Below are positions 1 to 11,110 of a stretch of 64,000 bases of DNA, in pieces (position 1 is the stretch's first letter; each line of letters starts with the position of its first letter). A program made the position numbers and the translations under genes. The notes beneath the pieces are model-generated. The model did not search any database, was not told where the DNA came from, and saw only the letters and a list, made by a program, of their open reading frames with translations. The DNA comes from Corythucha ciliata (lineage: Eukaryota > Arthropoda > Insecta > Hemiptera > Tingidae): contig CM075940.1 in NCBI GenBank assembly GCA_038030265.1, positions 10,602,001 through 10,666,000 on the forward strand, in the 5' to 3' direction.

Positions 1-17
1 GTTCCAATATTACTTAC

Positions 18-181
18 TTCCGGGTCAAGCACCAAATACTCCCAAGTAACGTTGCTAACGCCAATGAATGAGTAAATAATATGAGTGCACATATCCGCTG
101 GGACATCGTCAATCGTGTATCGGCCTAGACCTGGCCTATAAATGGCCCAGTTGCTAAAGTAACACACGACTCTACCTGGAT
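18..181 (-). CDS. GH18 chitinase / chitinase-like protein, coding exon 2 (partial gene)
   Basis: This exon encodes the start of a glycoside hydrolase family 18 barrel. The enzymes cleave chitin; some relatives are inactive chitin-binding lectins. Translation after the AG at 182-183 gives the beta-1 strand signature [18 protein letters not shown], then [11 protein letters not shown], the second conserved strand, and ends ...LDPE before the donor GTAAGT at 12-17. The intron phase is 1, which matches the phase-1 end of exon 1 at 262. The catalytic DxxDxDxE motif would lie in later exons outside the window, so activity cannot be judged. Transcription runs leftward off the window. The family call is strong; the subgroup is not determined. 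Confidence 0.86.
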
Positions 182-261
182 CTGTGCATAAAGCGAATTA
201 AAAAAAAAAAAAAAAAAAAAATCAAATTGAAAACTTTCGTTTCGTAGTCTTAATTACTTAC

Positions 262-328
262 TCGAGTCGGCATAATCGAGACAGCTGAGCCAAAATAACA
301 CTAACGCTAAGGAGGCAGTTTTCATCAT
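262..328 (-). CDS. Chitinase coding exon 1: start codon and signal peptide
   Basis: Two adjacent ATG codons (328-326, 325-323) open a 22-codon segment with a basic residue followed by a hydrophobic core (ASLALVLFWLSCL), a typical secretory signal peptide. It ends after one base of the next codon at a consensus donor (GTAAGTAA). The 80-bp intron 182-261 joins it in frame with exon 2, placing the predicted cleavage region immediately before the GH18 barrel. The run of about 20 A on the plus strand at 200-219 lies inside this intron and reads as T on the coding strand, consistent with a pyrimidine tract. Confidence 0.8.
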
Positions 329-2784
329 TTTGAAAGCCCAAGGAATACTGCTGGGTTTCTCTTTTTCAATCGCTTAAGTTTCAACCTGAAACAAAGGCCT
401 GTGAGGAAAGGAATAGTAATACTATCAAATAAAGCGTTGTCTAGAATTTTGATTACACCGAGCCGACCTCCGTTTTGATCACTTCGATATGCGTGTTTTC
501 ATGTTTCCTGAGATTTTCAATTGAAAAGAAACAAACGTGATTTAAAAATGGTTTTTTGATATCATCTGTTATGAATTATTGCCCAGTGTATCCTTTAATT
601 AGGCAAATTGAACTGCGAATTGCGATTGAGGGATTTTAAGTGCTGTACTTCAGGAAAATACTTTAGTGCGTTAATTCATTTTGTGTGCGATCAAATAGGT
701 TCGTAAAAGGCAAGATAAAGCGTGGCTCTTCTCAGTATTTATCTGGGATGAATCAATATAGCATTGCATCGTACGTTATAATTAAATTGAATGTAACTAC
801 AAGTTATTTCAGTTATCTCGTCCGACATTGCTTGAACTATGAGTCACAAGAGAAAAGAATTGTTGCATTTTATGACAGCGAGTGAATAAGTCCACGGAAA
901 TCGCGATTTCAAGTTTGTGGATTAAATCAAGGACCGAAAGAGCGCTCGAAATAGAATGGAATAAATGAGAGCAATTCTACCTGCTCTACTTAGTCTATAT
1001 GCCCAGGAGTTTATCGTTTGATGTAGATGTTCCGACAAATTAAGCCCTAAAAGTAAATAGAGAAAAAATGTACACACATGAAAAAGAGATTCAAAACGTG
1101 CCAGAAACGTAACGAGAAAATAATGTCATTGAAAATAATAAAAAGCATCAAGATAAAGATTTTGACATGAATGTACCGTGAGGCTCAAATTGCACTCATT
1201 TACTTTTTTTGCAATTTGCATTTTTTTATATAGGAGCACGATATAATACTATCTCCATGACTGCTAGCTAATTTTATTGGTTGTTATATGATCCAGAATT
1301 TTCAATTTGAAATCTATCCAACATAAGGGCATGATGATCTTATATTCCGAACGCGGCCAACCCAAAAAATATTGAGCGTTCCTACCTTCTTGTAGAGCTT
1401 TTTCTGCCAAGTCTGGATGCTGAATGACGAGTCTTACTGTTTGTTGTTACCTTAAAGGGTTGTTTCCTCGCGGGTTATTAACCTTATAAACCGGTTCAAA
1501 TACTGGACCAACCTCAAGCCCAGTTATCCGGAACAAAAAAAAAAAGTAATAATAATAACATTTCTGTAGATATATATAAAAAAGAAGTCTCTTCTAATCC
1601 TCAAGAAAGCCGGTCGAAACCCACGGCACCGGTATATTTGACGGGTACAAGCTTGACAAGCCCCGCTATACAGCGGCGCCACACATCCCAGACCCCGTCC
1701 TCTCTTCTTCTGTTCAGATGCTAATGAACTAAAAAATTGTGCTTTTTTTCTGTCTTTTGTTTGAAATTAACTATTGAAACTGGGCTACTGACCTGCTGCT
1801 AAATATCAACTCCCGCTATAATAAGTGATGCATGGGAGAGACGGTAATTTATAAAACTAATTCTGCTACGAATCTTCGAAGTTGGCTCCATCATAGCAGA
1901 GAGAGAGAGAGAGAGACAAATAAAGAAATAAACAACCCTTTACAAAATATGATCCTGCTTTTCGCAGGTTTACCCAGTTTTTAACACACATTTATTATTA
2001 GCTTGACCTGAATTTTGTGAGGGAATTCCCCCCCCCCCTCCTCCTCACAGAAGGGCGTCACGCGGGGAGATAACGGAAAAAGGAGCAGTTCCAGATGAGC
2101 GTCCCAACGGAGTCCTGCGCTTTTCTCTCGCACTTTAATCCTTCCCTCTCTTCTTGGGGTATCCTTTCTACCACTAATAAATTGTGGATTGAGGGGTTTC
2201 GTGTGGTCTGTAGACCGTTTTTTGACAAAAATTTAAATTTAACGCTTGGATCTGAGGCGAAATAACAATTACCTGAGGCTGGATCAATAGGATCATGGAC
2301 GAATTCTTCATGTAGTTTTAGCGAACGTTGTTTAGAGCGCAATTGAATCGCTAATTATAATATTTTTTATAAGACAAATTCAAAAGCCGAACTATTCATT
2401 TTTCAAAACTCTGGTCAGATGAGTAATAATAATTATCAACAAAAATAAACAATTATTATTGGGATGCTGTTCCACTAAATCACCTCCACATAATGTCGAT
2501 GACATTAGAAAAACGCGCGTTGAACAAAAAAAAAAAGGAAAACAATCTCGAAAAGACAACAAAACGAAAACAACGTGGTTTGGCGCGATTCCGTGACAGC
2601 TTGGGAGTAAGCCTCCTTTTGCCATTAGTGCCTAGCGTTACTTATACATATGTTACGCTGAGAGGAGGCTTCTATTAAGCGTCTAACACTCTCTCCAGAA
2701 CATGATCACAGGCTCCTTGTTATCGTTAGGATATCGCCTTCCTATCAGGCTACCGCTTCAGGGGCGCAAATTGAGGGTGGGGGG
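329..2784. other. Non-coding interval upstream of the chitinase gene
   Basis: No exon or transposon domain was recognised. The part next to 328 should hold the chitinase 5'UTR and promoter, but no core element could be picked with confidence. A (GA)n tract lies at about 1899-1916, and C- and A-rich homopolymers at about 2030 and 2527. Open frames here are short and lack codon structure. Confidence 0.5.
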
Positions 2785-4592
2785 CACTGGCGGACCGACA
2801 CCTATCGGGGCCCGGGGCGGAAATCTCTATGAGGCCCCTTGAGTCACTAAATAAGCAAGAAATAAAATTATTACGTAGCATCAAATTATGGATTTCCCTT
2901 TAATTTAACCACGAGTTCTAGGTATTTATACATCCTATCCACCAATTAGAGTTTGTGCTCAATTTAAGCCGCAAATTGGATTTATCAATTTTAGTCGGGA
3001 AACAGAGGATGTTTTTACACGTTTTCGAATTCGCGTTTTTTCTCAATTTTAGCCACAAAGTTGCCTTCAGAATCCGCAAATTGGCGTATTTTCAACAACT
3101 TTCAATTTTACCCACGAATGATAGCTTTTTCTACACAATTTATCCACGAATTTGTGAGTTTCCTCAATTTTAGCCGCGAATTGGAGTTTTCCTCAATTTT
3201 TCCTGCAACTTATAGCTACGTTTTACCTTTTTTAGCAGCGAATTAGCACTTGTTCTCAATTTGAGCAGCAGATTAGCGGTATTTTTACAGCGAATTACCA
3301 CTTATTCCCAATATGAGAAAAAAGTTATCGTTTCTCTAAATTTTAAGCGGGCTAGTTAGTGATTTTTCTCAATATCAGCCGCAAATAATTAGTGGATTTT
3401 TGAACATTTTTGCCCCGCATTATCTTTTTTTTGTTCACTTTCATCCGTGGAAGCGTTTTTATCAATTTTAGCCCCGAACAACGGACTGGCATACTTTCAA
3501 CCACAGCCGAAAATTATAATTCCTTCAATTTCAGCCGTGAATTAGATATTTTTCTGCAATATTTCCGCGAATTAGTAAGAATGTCGTCAATTTTAGCAGC
3601 GACGTAGCGTTTTTATTCCGTAAAAGCGATTTTTTCTTGGACGTGACTTTGAATTGGCGTTTTCCTAAATTTTGGCTGCAAATTTGGGATGTTTTACCTT
3701 TTTAGCAGTGAATTAACACTTTTCCCCGATTTGAACTGCAAATGGCGTTTTTAATCAAATTAGCCATGCTGATGTGATTTTTCTCATTAATGGCAGCAAA
3801 TTAGCAAATTATTTTTAAATTGGTGCTATGGATTAGCACATTTTCCGAGTTTTAAGCCCGAAGTTGACATCTTAGGCCAAGGATTTGCGTTTTCCTACCT
3901 GTTTCAATTTTAACCGCGTATTAGAATTTTTTCTGCACTTTATGCGCGTTCCTCAATTTTTGTAGCGAAATGCGAAATAGCGTTTTTAATTCCTTGAAAG
4001 CGACTTTTTTCTGCTGATTATAGCGATGTTTTGCCGTTTTTAGCAGCTAATTAGCACTTTTTCTCAATTTCAGCAACAAACTAGAGTTTTTCTTAGAGTT
4101 TCACCCGTGCCAGCGTGATTTTTCTCAATAATGGCAGAAAATTAGCAGTTTTTTAAACATTTTTCGATCTGCATTATAATTTTTTTCCACTCTTAGTTAT
4201 GGATTAGCGCATTTTCCCAGTTTTAAGCCCGAAGTTGCCTTTAGAGGCCACGGATTCACATTTTCCTAAATTTGACCAGCGAGTCAGCGTTTTCCTAAAT
4301 TTTAGCCGCGAATTAGGGTTTCTCTCAATTTTAGCTACCTACTAAATTAGCGGTCTTTTCATTTTTGTATCCGCAAATTATTGTTTGTTCTAGACTACAT
4401 CCGCGAATTAGCGATTTCACTCAATTTTAGGCCCAAACTAACTAGTGATTCTTTCCAATTTCGTTCGAGAATTAGCCTTTTGTCGAATTTTAGCCGCTAA
4501 TTAGCGCTTTTTGTCAATTTCATTCGTGATTTGCTTAATTTTTGCAGCGATTTTATTAGTGATTTTTCTCATCATCACTTCAACTAATTTTA
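2785..4592 (+). repeat. Family A degenerate ~29-30 bp array, plus orientation
   Basis: After a GC-rich head (CACTGGCGG, then TATCGGGGCCCGGGGCGG) shared with the copy at 60618, the block is built from units close to TTTTTCTCAATTTTAGC + CGCGAATTAGCG. Fixed landmarks recur inside it, such as GTTGCCTTCAGAATCCGC at about 3060 and TTTTAAGCCCGAAGTTG near 3850 and 4229. These appear in the same order in other blocks, so this is a dispersed element rather than a locally expanded satellite. It abuts a truncated gypsy integrase at about 4593. Confidence 0.85.
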
Positions 4593-5822
4593 GGTGATAA
4601 TTAATGGTACGCCAAATCGAGATATCCAGTGTTCGACAAATGCGTGTGCGACGGTGGTCGCTTCGATGTTGGAAAGTGGAATCGCTTCGGGCCAATGGCT
4701 GAAGCGGTCGATCATTGTTAAACTATACATTTTTCCTTCTGACGGTGGCAAGGGTCCGATCAGGTCGAGGTGGACGTGTTCGAGTTTTTTTGAGGGTTGG
4801 AAAGTTCCGAAAGGGGTGACGGTGTGCTTGTTGACCTTGCTTTGTTGGCAGGGAATGCAAGTCTTTGCCCAGTTTCCGACATCCTTTTGAATTTGCGGCC
4901 AAAAGAATCGTTGAGTGACGAGTAGGCGCGTTGCCCGTATGCCAGGGTGGCTTAAATTGTGGAGTTCGTCGAACGCAGGCCGTCGGAAATCAGGTGGGAG
5001 ATATGGTCGGGGGGTTCCCGTTGAAGTTTCACATGTTAGTGCGATAGTAGTCCCTGGAACTGTAATTCGGGTGAGTTTGAGATTCCCTCTTTCCTCGAGT
5101 TGAGTGTGGGATCTTCCTTCTGAGCAGCGGCTAGTTTCTCGAAATTGGTAGTCATTTGAATTTCTTCGACTCGAGATAAGGTGTGTATCAGCCACGGTGT
5201 TGGTTTCACCGGGGCTGTACCTGATATCGGTGGTGAATTGAGAGATGTAATTTAGCTGTCTCGTCCGTCTGGGGCATTTATTTGTCGCACTTTGATGCAT
5301 GGCGTGCATCAGGGGTTTGTGATCCGTTAGAATCGTAAAATTTCGACCTTCGAGCAGTGGTTGAAAGTACCTAACTGCTTCGTAGATGGCGAGCAGTTCC
5401 CTGTCGTAAGTGCTGTAGACGGTTTGTGCTTTACTTAGTGCACGTGAGAAAAATCCGAGTGGCTGAAATTCGCTGCCGTTTTTCTGTTGGAGGACAGCTC
5501 CCAGAGCTGAGGAGCTTGCGTCGCTCTGCAGGAAGAGAGGAAAATGGTCCGTTGGGTGATTAAGCTTAGTTGCGTTTGCCAGAGTGTGCTTAGTTTGTTC
5601 CCAGGCTTGTACTGTCGTTGGAGACCATGGAATCGGTGTGAGATCATTTTTCTTGGCGCCATGTAGCAACTCGTTGAGAGGTTTTTGTATTTCGGCGGCG
5701 TGTGGAATGTTTTTGCGGTAGAAGTTTACCATTCGTCGGAGATCCTTGATAGCTTTAGGTTGTGGCATTTCGAGAATCGCACGGACTTTTTCTTCCAGCG
5801 GTTGAATACCTTTGGCGTTCAC
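4593..5822 (-). pseudogene. Gypsy RNase H and integrase (truncated)
   Basis: The 410-codon open segment begins in the RT connection region. RNase H residues are visible at D101 (QSDASSSALGA), E142 (STYDRELLA) and D167 (LTDHKPL). The integrase zinc finger follows with H288, H292, C322 and C325, then the first catalytic Asp at about 353 (HLDLIGPLPPS). The core ends at GVPLIIT, just before the position where the second catalytic Asp belongs, and runs directly into family A repeat. The RNase H/integrase linker is also damaged (ADTHLISSRR where such elements have an ADALSR-like motif). It cannot make an active integrase. Confidence 0.9.
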
Positions 5823-6660
5823 TGGATATCCAAGGAATTTGACGGTGGGCTGGCCCAGAACACTTTTCTTCAGGTTGAGCGTGAGACCGTGTTTGTGGAG
5901 AATGGAGAAGACTTGGTGAAGGTGCTCTTCGTGTTCCCTAGGATTATTTAATGCGAACAGAACGTCATCAATGTAGGTGAAGACGAAGGGTGAATCCCGA
6001 AAGATGTGGTCAAAGTTTGCGCTGCATTGCGGAGACCAAATGTCATCCTGGGGAACTCAAAGAGAACGAACGGTGTGATGATGGCGGTCTTGGAAATGTC
6101 GTTCTCCGCGACGGGGATGTGATGGTACGCTCTGTTGATGTCCAGTGTTGAAAATACTTGTGCGCCGTGAAGGTGATTGGTAAAATCGTGAAGATTCGGA
6201 ACGCTGTAGCGGTCTGGCTGCGTGATTGCGTTTAGACGACGGTAATCGCCACAAGGACGTATTGAGCCATCCTTTTTTAGCACGACGTGAAGTGGGCTTG
6301 ACCACGGACTGCGTGATGGGTGACAGATTCCTTCCTCCATCATGCGCCGGAATTCCTCTTTAGCAGCGCGGTACTTGTCGGGTGGAAGGCGTCGGGCTTT
6401 CGGTGAGACGGGTGGACCAGTCGTCTCGATATAATGTTTGATGTCTCCTTCTGCTTTCGCCTTAATAGGCGTAGGTAGAAGTAGGTTTGAAAATTTTTGA
6501 AGAAGGTGGCCGTATGGTGCTCCAATTGGCATTGTTGAAAGTTGTGGTGAGGCTTTTCTCGTCGTAATCCCATGGATCTGCATTTGTGTGATTTGGTTCT
6601 CGTTAGTCGCTTCCTGGTTAGATCTACGGCTAAGTTGTGGTGTTATAAAAAATCCGCGCC
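5823..6660 (-). pseudogene. Gypsy reverse transcriptase, frameshifted
   Basis: One frame carries the RT fingers and palm (SSPLHVVLKKDGSIRPCGDYRRLN, of which PCGDYRRLN is diagnostic), the first catalytic Asp in FSTLDINRAYHHIPV, and FGLRNAAQT. A frameshift near 6030 then moves the catalytic YIDD loop (FTYIDDVLF, about 5965-5990) into another frame. The domain order and spacing are otherwise normal for Ty3/gypsy RT. Confidence 0.88.
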
Positions 6661-6672
6661 GAGTATGGCGCT

Positions 6673-6948
6673 TCAAACATCGGCTACCACAAAGGTCCAT
6701 TTGAAAGGTCTGCGAAGTCCCAGGTCGAGAGTTCGGTGTTGATTGCCATAAGTAGCAATAGAAGAACCGTTCGCTGCGTAGAGTTTGTAATTTTGATTCA
6801 CGTGACTCGTTCGGTTTTTAGGAAGAACGGAGATGGCCGCGCCGGTGTCAATTGGGAATTTCTCGTTGGTCTGGAGGTCATAGACGTAGAGACGGGGAGT
6901 TTGGACGTCGTTGGAGGTGGAGTCCGTTTTTGCCACCACCGGGACTAG
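6673..6948 (-). pseudogene. Gypsy aspartic protease
   Basis: The retropepsin active site is FPIDTGAAISVLP (D-T-G-A), followed by YAANGSSIATYG and ending FVVADV, which is where a Mag-type protease normally continues toward RT. The upstream part of the same frame overlaps the end of gag, as expected for a gag-pol junction. The following segment toward RT is frame-disrupted. Confidence 0.85.
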
Positions 6949-7753
6949 TTTCCCGATGTCGTGGCGTTGTTTGTGCCTTGGGACCAACTGCAGGGCTGGG
7001 CACATTTCCGAGCATTCGCCGCGAATTTTCGATGGTAGAAACAGAGGGTTGACGATCGGGATTTACTCCGTTGCCTAGGGCGTTTGATATCCCTGTTTCG
7101 AGAATTGGATCGTCCGCGTCTTTCGAAGGAGGTGCGGAGGTTTTGTAGCTCGACGATGACCAGTTCCAATGGGCTGAGTTGTGCGCTGGTGACAGCGGCG
7201 ACTGAAGAATTTCCTGTTGAATAGGTACTGTCCATTTCCATGATTCGGTCGGCTGCTTGTGCGAGCGGTTGCTCGAGCACCGCGAGTACATTTTTGACTC
7301 GAGCGGGTAGTGCTCTCAACCATACCGCCTTCATGACATAGTCCGAGAGTGCTCCGTTCGAAACACTCTGCATGTGCCGGAGTAGTTGCGATGGTTCTTC
7401 CAGTAAGCGAAGTACTCTTCTCTCTTGGCTCTCACTGAACGCTTTGGTGAGTCGGTCCTTGAGTGTGGTATAGGAAGTTATTCCAGGAGCCTTGGCAAGA
7501 TCCGCTACTTGTGCCATTATTTTGTACGGCAGTTGGCTCACAACCAGGTTGAATTTGTGGCCTTCGGAAGTGATGCGGTGAAAGTGGTCTCAATTTGGAG
7601 AAACCACAGGGTAGGGTCTTCTTCCCAGAAATTCGGTAGCCGAATTTGCGGGGAAATAACCACAGCTTCCTGGGCGTTCTCGAGCGCGACTGAGTCGTCG
7701 CCGTTTCCTCGCTCGTCTCGTGTGGACGTCATCTCGCGGCCGCAGGCTGTCAA
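6945..7753 (-). pseudogene. Gypsy gag (capsid and nucleocapsid), two frames
   Basis: The capsid start LPNFWEEDPTLWFLQIETTF lies in one frame (7538-7753). The main capsid (SYTTLKDRLTKAFSESQERR, then LLEEPSQLLRHMQ and ALPARVKNVLAVLE) lies in the next frame (6945-7541). The nucleocapsid LCFYHRKFAANARKCAQPC carries the YH/C/C cluster typical of Mag-like elements. The two frames overlap by only a few bases, so a small indel separates them. Confidence 0.85.
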
Positions 7754-7770
7754 ATCACGTCGGGGTCAAC

Positions 7771-8056
7771 AATGTCGATGTTATTGGTTTTGATCCCTCG
7801 ATCAGAAGGTCTCGACTATATTTAGAAGGCGTGATGAAAAGGGTACGAGCCTTTTCTTCCTCAGGGAGTGGCCAAAGTGGTACGAGCACTTTGAAGCCGA
7901 AGCGAGGTTAGGAGGACCTTCCAAGGGTACGAGCCTTGGTAGGTCGGAAAGAGGTAAAGAGAAGAAAGCGAGATCGTATTGGAAGTGATCTGTTTCATTA
8001 TGCGTTCTTGGGGGGTTGTCTTAGTATCTACGTACACTCAATTCGATGAGAACATA
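7771..8056 (-). repeat. Probable 5' LTR of the gypsy element at 4593-7770
   Basis: On the minus strand this segment begins TGTTCTCATC and ends ...TCGACA just before a primer-binding-like TTGACCCCGACG. It contains repeated CTCGTACC motifs. No second LTR copy remains to confirm the limits, so the ends are inferred from TG/CA and the primer site only. Confidence 0.45.
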
Positions 8057-9549
8057 TTTACAATTTGATGAGAACACAGTAATTATATACATACAGTTCG
8101 AAAGAAAGTTTTAACATGATTTTTGAAGTCCCGGTGTTAAACAGTGATAAGGAGTGATAACAGAATAACGGAAGTGGCTCCAGGTTCAGGCAAAGATATA
8201 GAAATACTGGATTGCTCACGATGGACGGGGAATCCGAGCCAGTAGTTGGGGGGGTTGGCCTTGATGAAGTCCGCGTATCTGAAACCTCCGTATTTATCGC
8301 ATCCCTCCCCCAGTACCCTGCCACCTCATCCGTACACCTTAGTGTGCAATGTTTCCCAATTATTTACTTATTCATTTCAGTTTATTTTTTGAATTATAAA
8401 TAAAAGTTAATGCCTTTCAGTTTTATTTCAAATGCTGGACTGTGAAAAATGTATGAAATCATTTGGCTTGTATGGGTGCTGCATGATGTATGTCACTCCG
8501 GAAGAGGAAATTATGTAAGTTTCCTATTTGTAAATTTGTGTTTTTCATGTTTGAAAAGTACCTTTTCACACTTGTCTTATACTTGTGCAGTTTTATAGCT
8601 TCTTGGAATGTCCCTGCCTTCGTGTGTCCGTTAGTTTCTTGAGAGCTAGAAGAGAAAAAGAGGGCCCTTCAGTTTTTTGGTGTAAAAAAGATATTTTTGC
8701 CGAATGGAAACAAGTGGTCAATGCCTGTTAGTGTATTTCTCAAACGCTGGCGTTGGGCGTTAACGCGGCGTTGCAAAGGGAACGCCGGGAGACTTCTCAA
8801 CGCCGCGTTGGTCCAACGCTCGTGTGAACCGGGCCTTAATATCGCGACAAAATTGAATGAAATCAGGTAATTAATAGTTGGTATCAACTGTTGTTTATTA
8901 TACAGAACGGGCCCTACATGCTGAATTGTGATTTTTAAAATTGGATAGCTCATTCCCACTGTACGACTAACGTGTAAGGAGTTTTTAAACGTGCCGCCAA
9001 CCCGGACTCCATCAAGGTCACGGGGTGCAGGTTAGACCGATTTTCTCTCGTACAATTCAACACCCGTGAGCAATCCAGTAGTTCTATATCTTTGGGTCCA
9101 GGTAGCTTGGCATCTCTAGCAGTTCGAGAACTTGTGGGTTGGAGCGCTGGTGCTTGAATCGATGTTGTTTTCCGTTACAGGAGGTTCTCTGATAGGTTAC
9201 CTTTTTTTAGCGGTATATTTGAATTTGGTTTTTACAACTCGTAACAACCACCATAACCACTTCAACTCACCAACGTAAATTAGAGTTAGATTTTGCTGAC
9301 CACTTGGAATCCGTATGTCTAACCCGTTTGAAACAAGTAATTAGAGTTGGATTCACCTCATTCAATTTTATAAATAACGCGTAACCCATCCTGCTCCCCC
9401 CCCCCATCGAGCACAACATTTTGATCTTAGCATAAGGCCTTGACACTCTGAATAAAACGCACTTGAGGACTGATCAATAACTTCAACAACATAAGTTAAC
9501 CGTAGTATAATAGCGTTTTCCATTTGCACAAAAAATGTGCCCTGTGGCA
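8057..9549. other. Non-coding interval with one short GC-rich palindrome
   Basis: No coding exon was recognised. At about 8745-8840 the sequence holds an inverted pair (AACGCGGCGTTG and CAACGCCGCGTT) next to GTGTGAACCGGGCCTTAA. This looks like the end of a DNA transposon or MITE, but no partner end was located. Confidence 0.4.
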
Positions 9550-9955
9550 GCTCATTGCACTGCCGGCCTTAGACATATTTGGCACCCCTCGGGCGAATCT
9601 TTCACCAACGCCTCCGTGAAGTGGCCCTCAGGAGTCGCGAATTAGCGGTTTTTTTCGACATTTCATCGGTGAACTAGCGATTTGTCTCCACTTCAGCCGT
9701 GAATTAGCGATTTTTTTTGCAATGAATTTATGTTTTTCCTGATTTGAGCCGTTAATGAGCGATTTTACCCACGAAGTTGTCTCCGGAAACCGCTACTTGC
9801 TATTTACTCGATTCATTTCAGTGAAAAAGCAAATGTTCTCAATTTAACCCCATAAATAGTCATTGTTCTTTAATTAATAAATTAATTGAACTGATGTTAT
9901 CAGGACGACGATGGGAGGGCATAGCCCAACACGATTCGAGTTTCGAGAAAAAATG

Positions 9956-10028
9956 GCTCCCCGGCGGGATTTGAACCCGCAACCTCTGGATTACCAGTCC
10001 AGCAAGCTGCCAATTGCGCCACGGAGAC
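9956..10028 (-). tRNA. tRNA-Thr(GGT)-like sequence, minus copy
   Basis: It folds as a 73-nt cloverleaf: acceptor 5' strand GTCTCCG, D-stem, anticodon stem CTGGA/TCCAG with loop CTGGTAA (anticodon GGT), variable AGGTT, T-stem GCGGG/CCCGC with loop TTCAAAT. The first acceptor pair is G-G and so mismatched. A GGT threonine anticodon is not normally used by eukaryotes, which decode ACC with A34. Probably a tRNA-derived repeat rather than a working tRNA gene. Confidence 0.5.
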
Positions 10029-10088
10029 GCCTTTGGGAGTCGTACTCCGAGGGATAAGCTAAGCCGAACCCCACCCAGGTCAATTGTT

Positions 10089-10161
10089 GTCTCCGTGGCG
10101 TAATTGGCAGCGTGCTGGACTGGTAATCCAGAGGTTGCGGGTTCAAATCCCGCCGGGGAGC
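10089..10161 (+). tRNA. tRNA-Thr(GGT)-like sequence, plus copy
   Basis: This is the inverted partner of 9956-10028, about 60 bp away, with the same anticodon loop CTGGTAA and T-arm. It differs in the D-stem (GCGT instead of GCGC). The 3' flank (TTTCTCGAAACTCGAATCG) is shared with the opposite copy and with the copy at 48345, so the tRNA is embedded in a larger repeated unit. Confidence 0.5.
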
Positions 10162-11110
10162 CATATTTTCTCGAAACTCGAATCGTGTTGGGCTATGCCC
10201 TCCCATCGTCGTCCGGATAACATCAGTTCAATTAATTTATTAAATAAAAATACCGGCGACAGAATTACCCATCATATCCATCATTTTTCTTTATTTCAGC
10301 CGTGAATTAGCGTTTCACCTAATTTTATCCTCTTAGCAAGCCCTCAATGATTGTTTCCAAATTTTCGCTGCGAATTAACCCTTTTTTAAAATTTTATCCG
10401 CAAATTAGCGCATTAACCTCATTTAGCCGCGGATGAGCGAATTTTCACCATTTTAGCCGTGTATTAGCGATTTATGTGAATTTGTGTTCGTCCTGATTTC
10501 TCAATTTTCAGTGAATTAGCAAAATTTTCTCAAATTAACCGCCTATTAGCCATTTTTCTTTATTTTAGCCGCAAATTAGCGTTTTTCTCGTTTTAGCCGC
10601 TAGATATGGATTTTCTACGTTTCATCAAAAGAAGCCGCGAATTGACGTTTTCTCCAATGGTACAAATTAGCTTTTTCCTTACTTGAGCGCTTCTTATCAA
10701 TTTTTTCTCCATTTTAGCCGCGAATGAACGATTTTTTGTCATATTAGTGATTTTTCTCCATTTTAGCTATGAATTTAGTGTGTTTCGTAATTTTCAACGC
10801 GAATTACTGTTTTTTACACTCTATCGGCGATTTTAGAGCTTTTTCTCAATTTTAGCCATGAAGTAACGTTTTACGATGCGAATTAGCTATGTAGTTTTCT
10901 TAATTTTATCCGTGATTTATTCTTACTTCTGTCCGTGAATCAGTTATTTTTCTCAATAATTTCAGCCGGTAATTAGCCATTCATCTCAATTTCAGCGCCA
11001 AATTAGCGTTATTTTCAATTTTGTTCTGGACTAAATGGGCACTTAGCGGAGGACCTCATAGTCGCCCACGAGGAGGCGCGAATTTTAGCGTTTTCCATTT
11101 GCACAAAAAT

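Larger units (their letters stand above)
4593..8056 (-). mobile_element. Truncated, frameshifted Ty3/gypsy (Mag-like) retrotransposon
   Basis: Reading leftward, the order is LTR-like sequence, a primer-binding-like stretch (TTGACCCCGACGTGATTT, about 7752-7769), gag, protease, reverse transcriptase, RNase H and integrase, which is the Ty3/gypsy order. The coding region is split over several frames, so the copy is dead. Integrase stops abruptly at 4593 where family A repeats begin; the 3' part and the 3' LTR are missing. The nucleocapsid form (YH...FA..A..C..PC) and the domain order place it near Mag-type elements of arthropods. No envelope gene is seen. Confidence 0.9.
9875..10247. repeat. Long palindrome with a tRNA-like sequence in each arm
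   Basis: Arms of about 155 bp (9875-10028 and 10089-10247) are reverse complements over the tRNA-like part, its 3' flank (GGGCATAGCCCAACACGATT) and an A+T-rich end (TTAATTGAACTGATGTTATC). The ~60-bp loop equals the 5' flank of the third copy at 48345. The palindrome interrupts the family A array. Confidence 0.85.
9550..11110 (+). repeat. Family A array, plus orientation, interrupted by tRNA-like palindrome
   Basis: The head CACTGCCGGCCTTAGACAT with a GGCGAATCTTTCACC-like stretch matches the sub-copy at 33956 (CAGTGCCGGCCTTTGACAT). Units of TTTTAGCCGCGAATTAGCG-type follow, with the landmark CGAAGTTGTCTCCGGAAACCGC at about 9770. A palindromic insertion occupies about 9875-10247; the array resumes after it and continues to about 11110. 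Confidence 0.85.
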
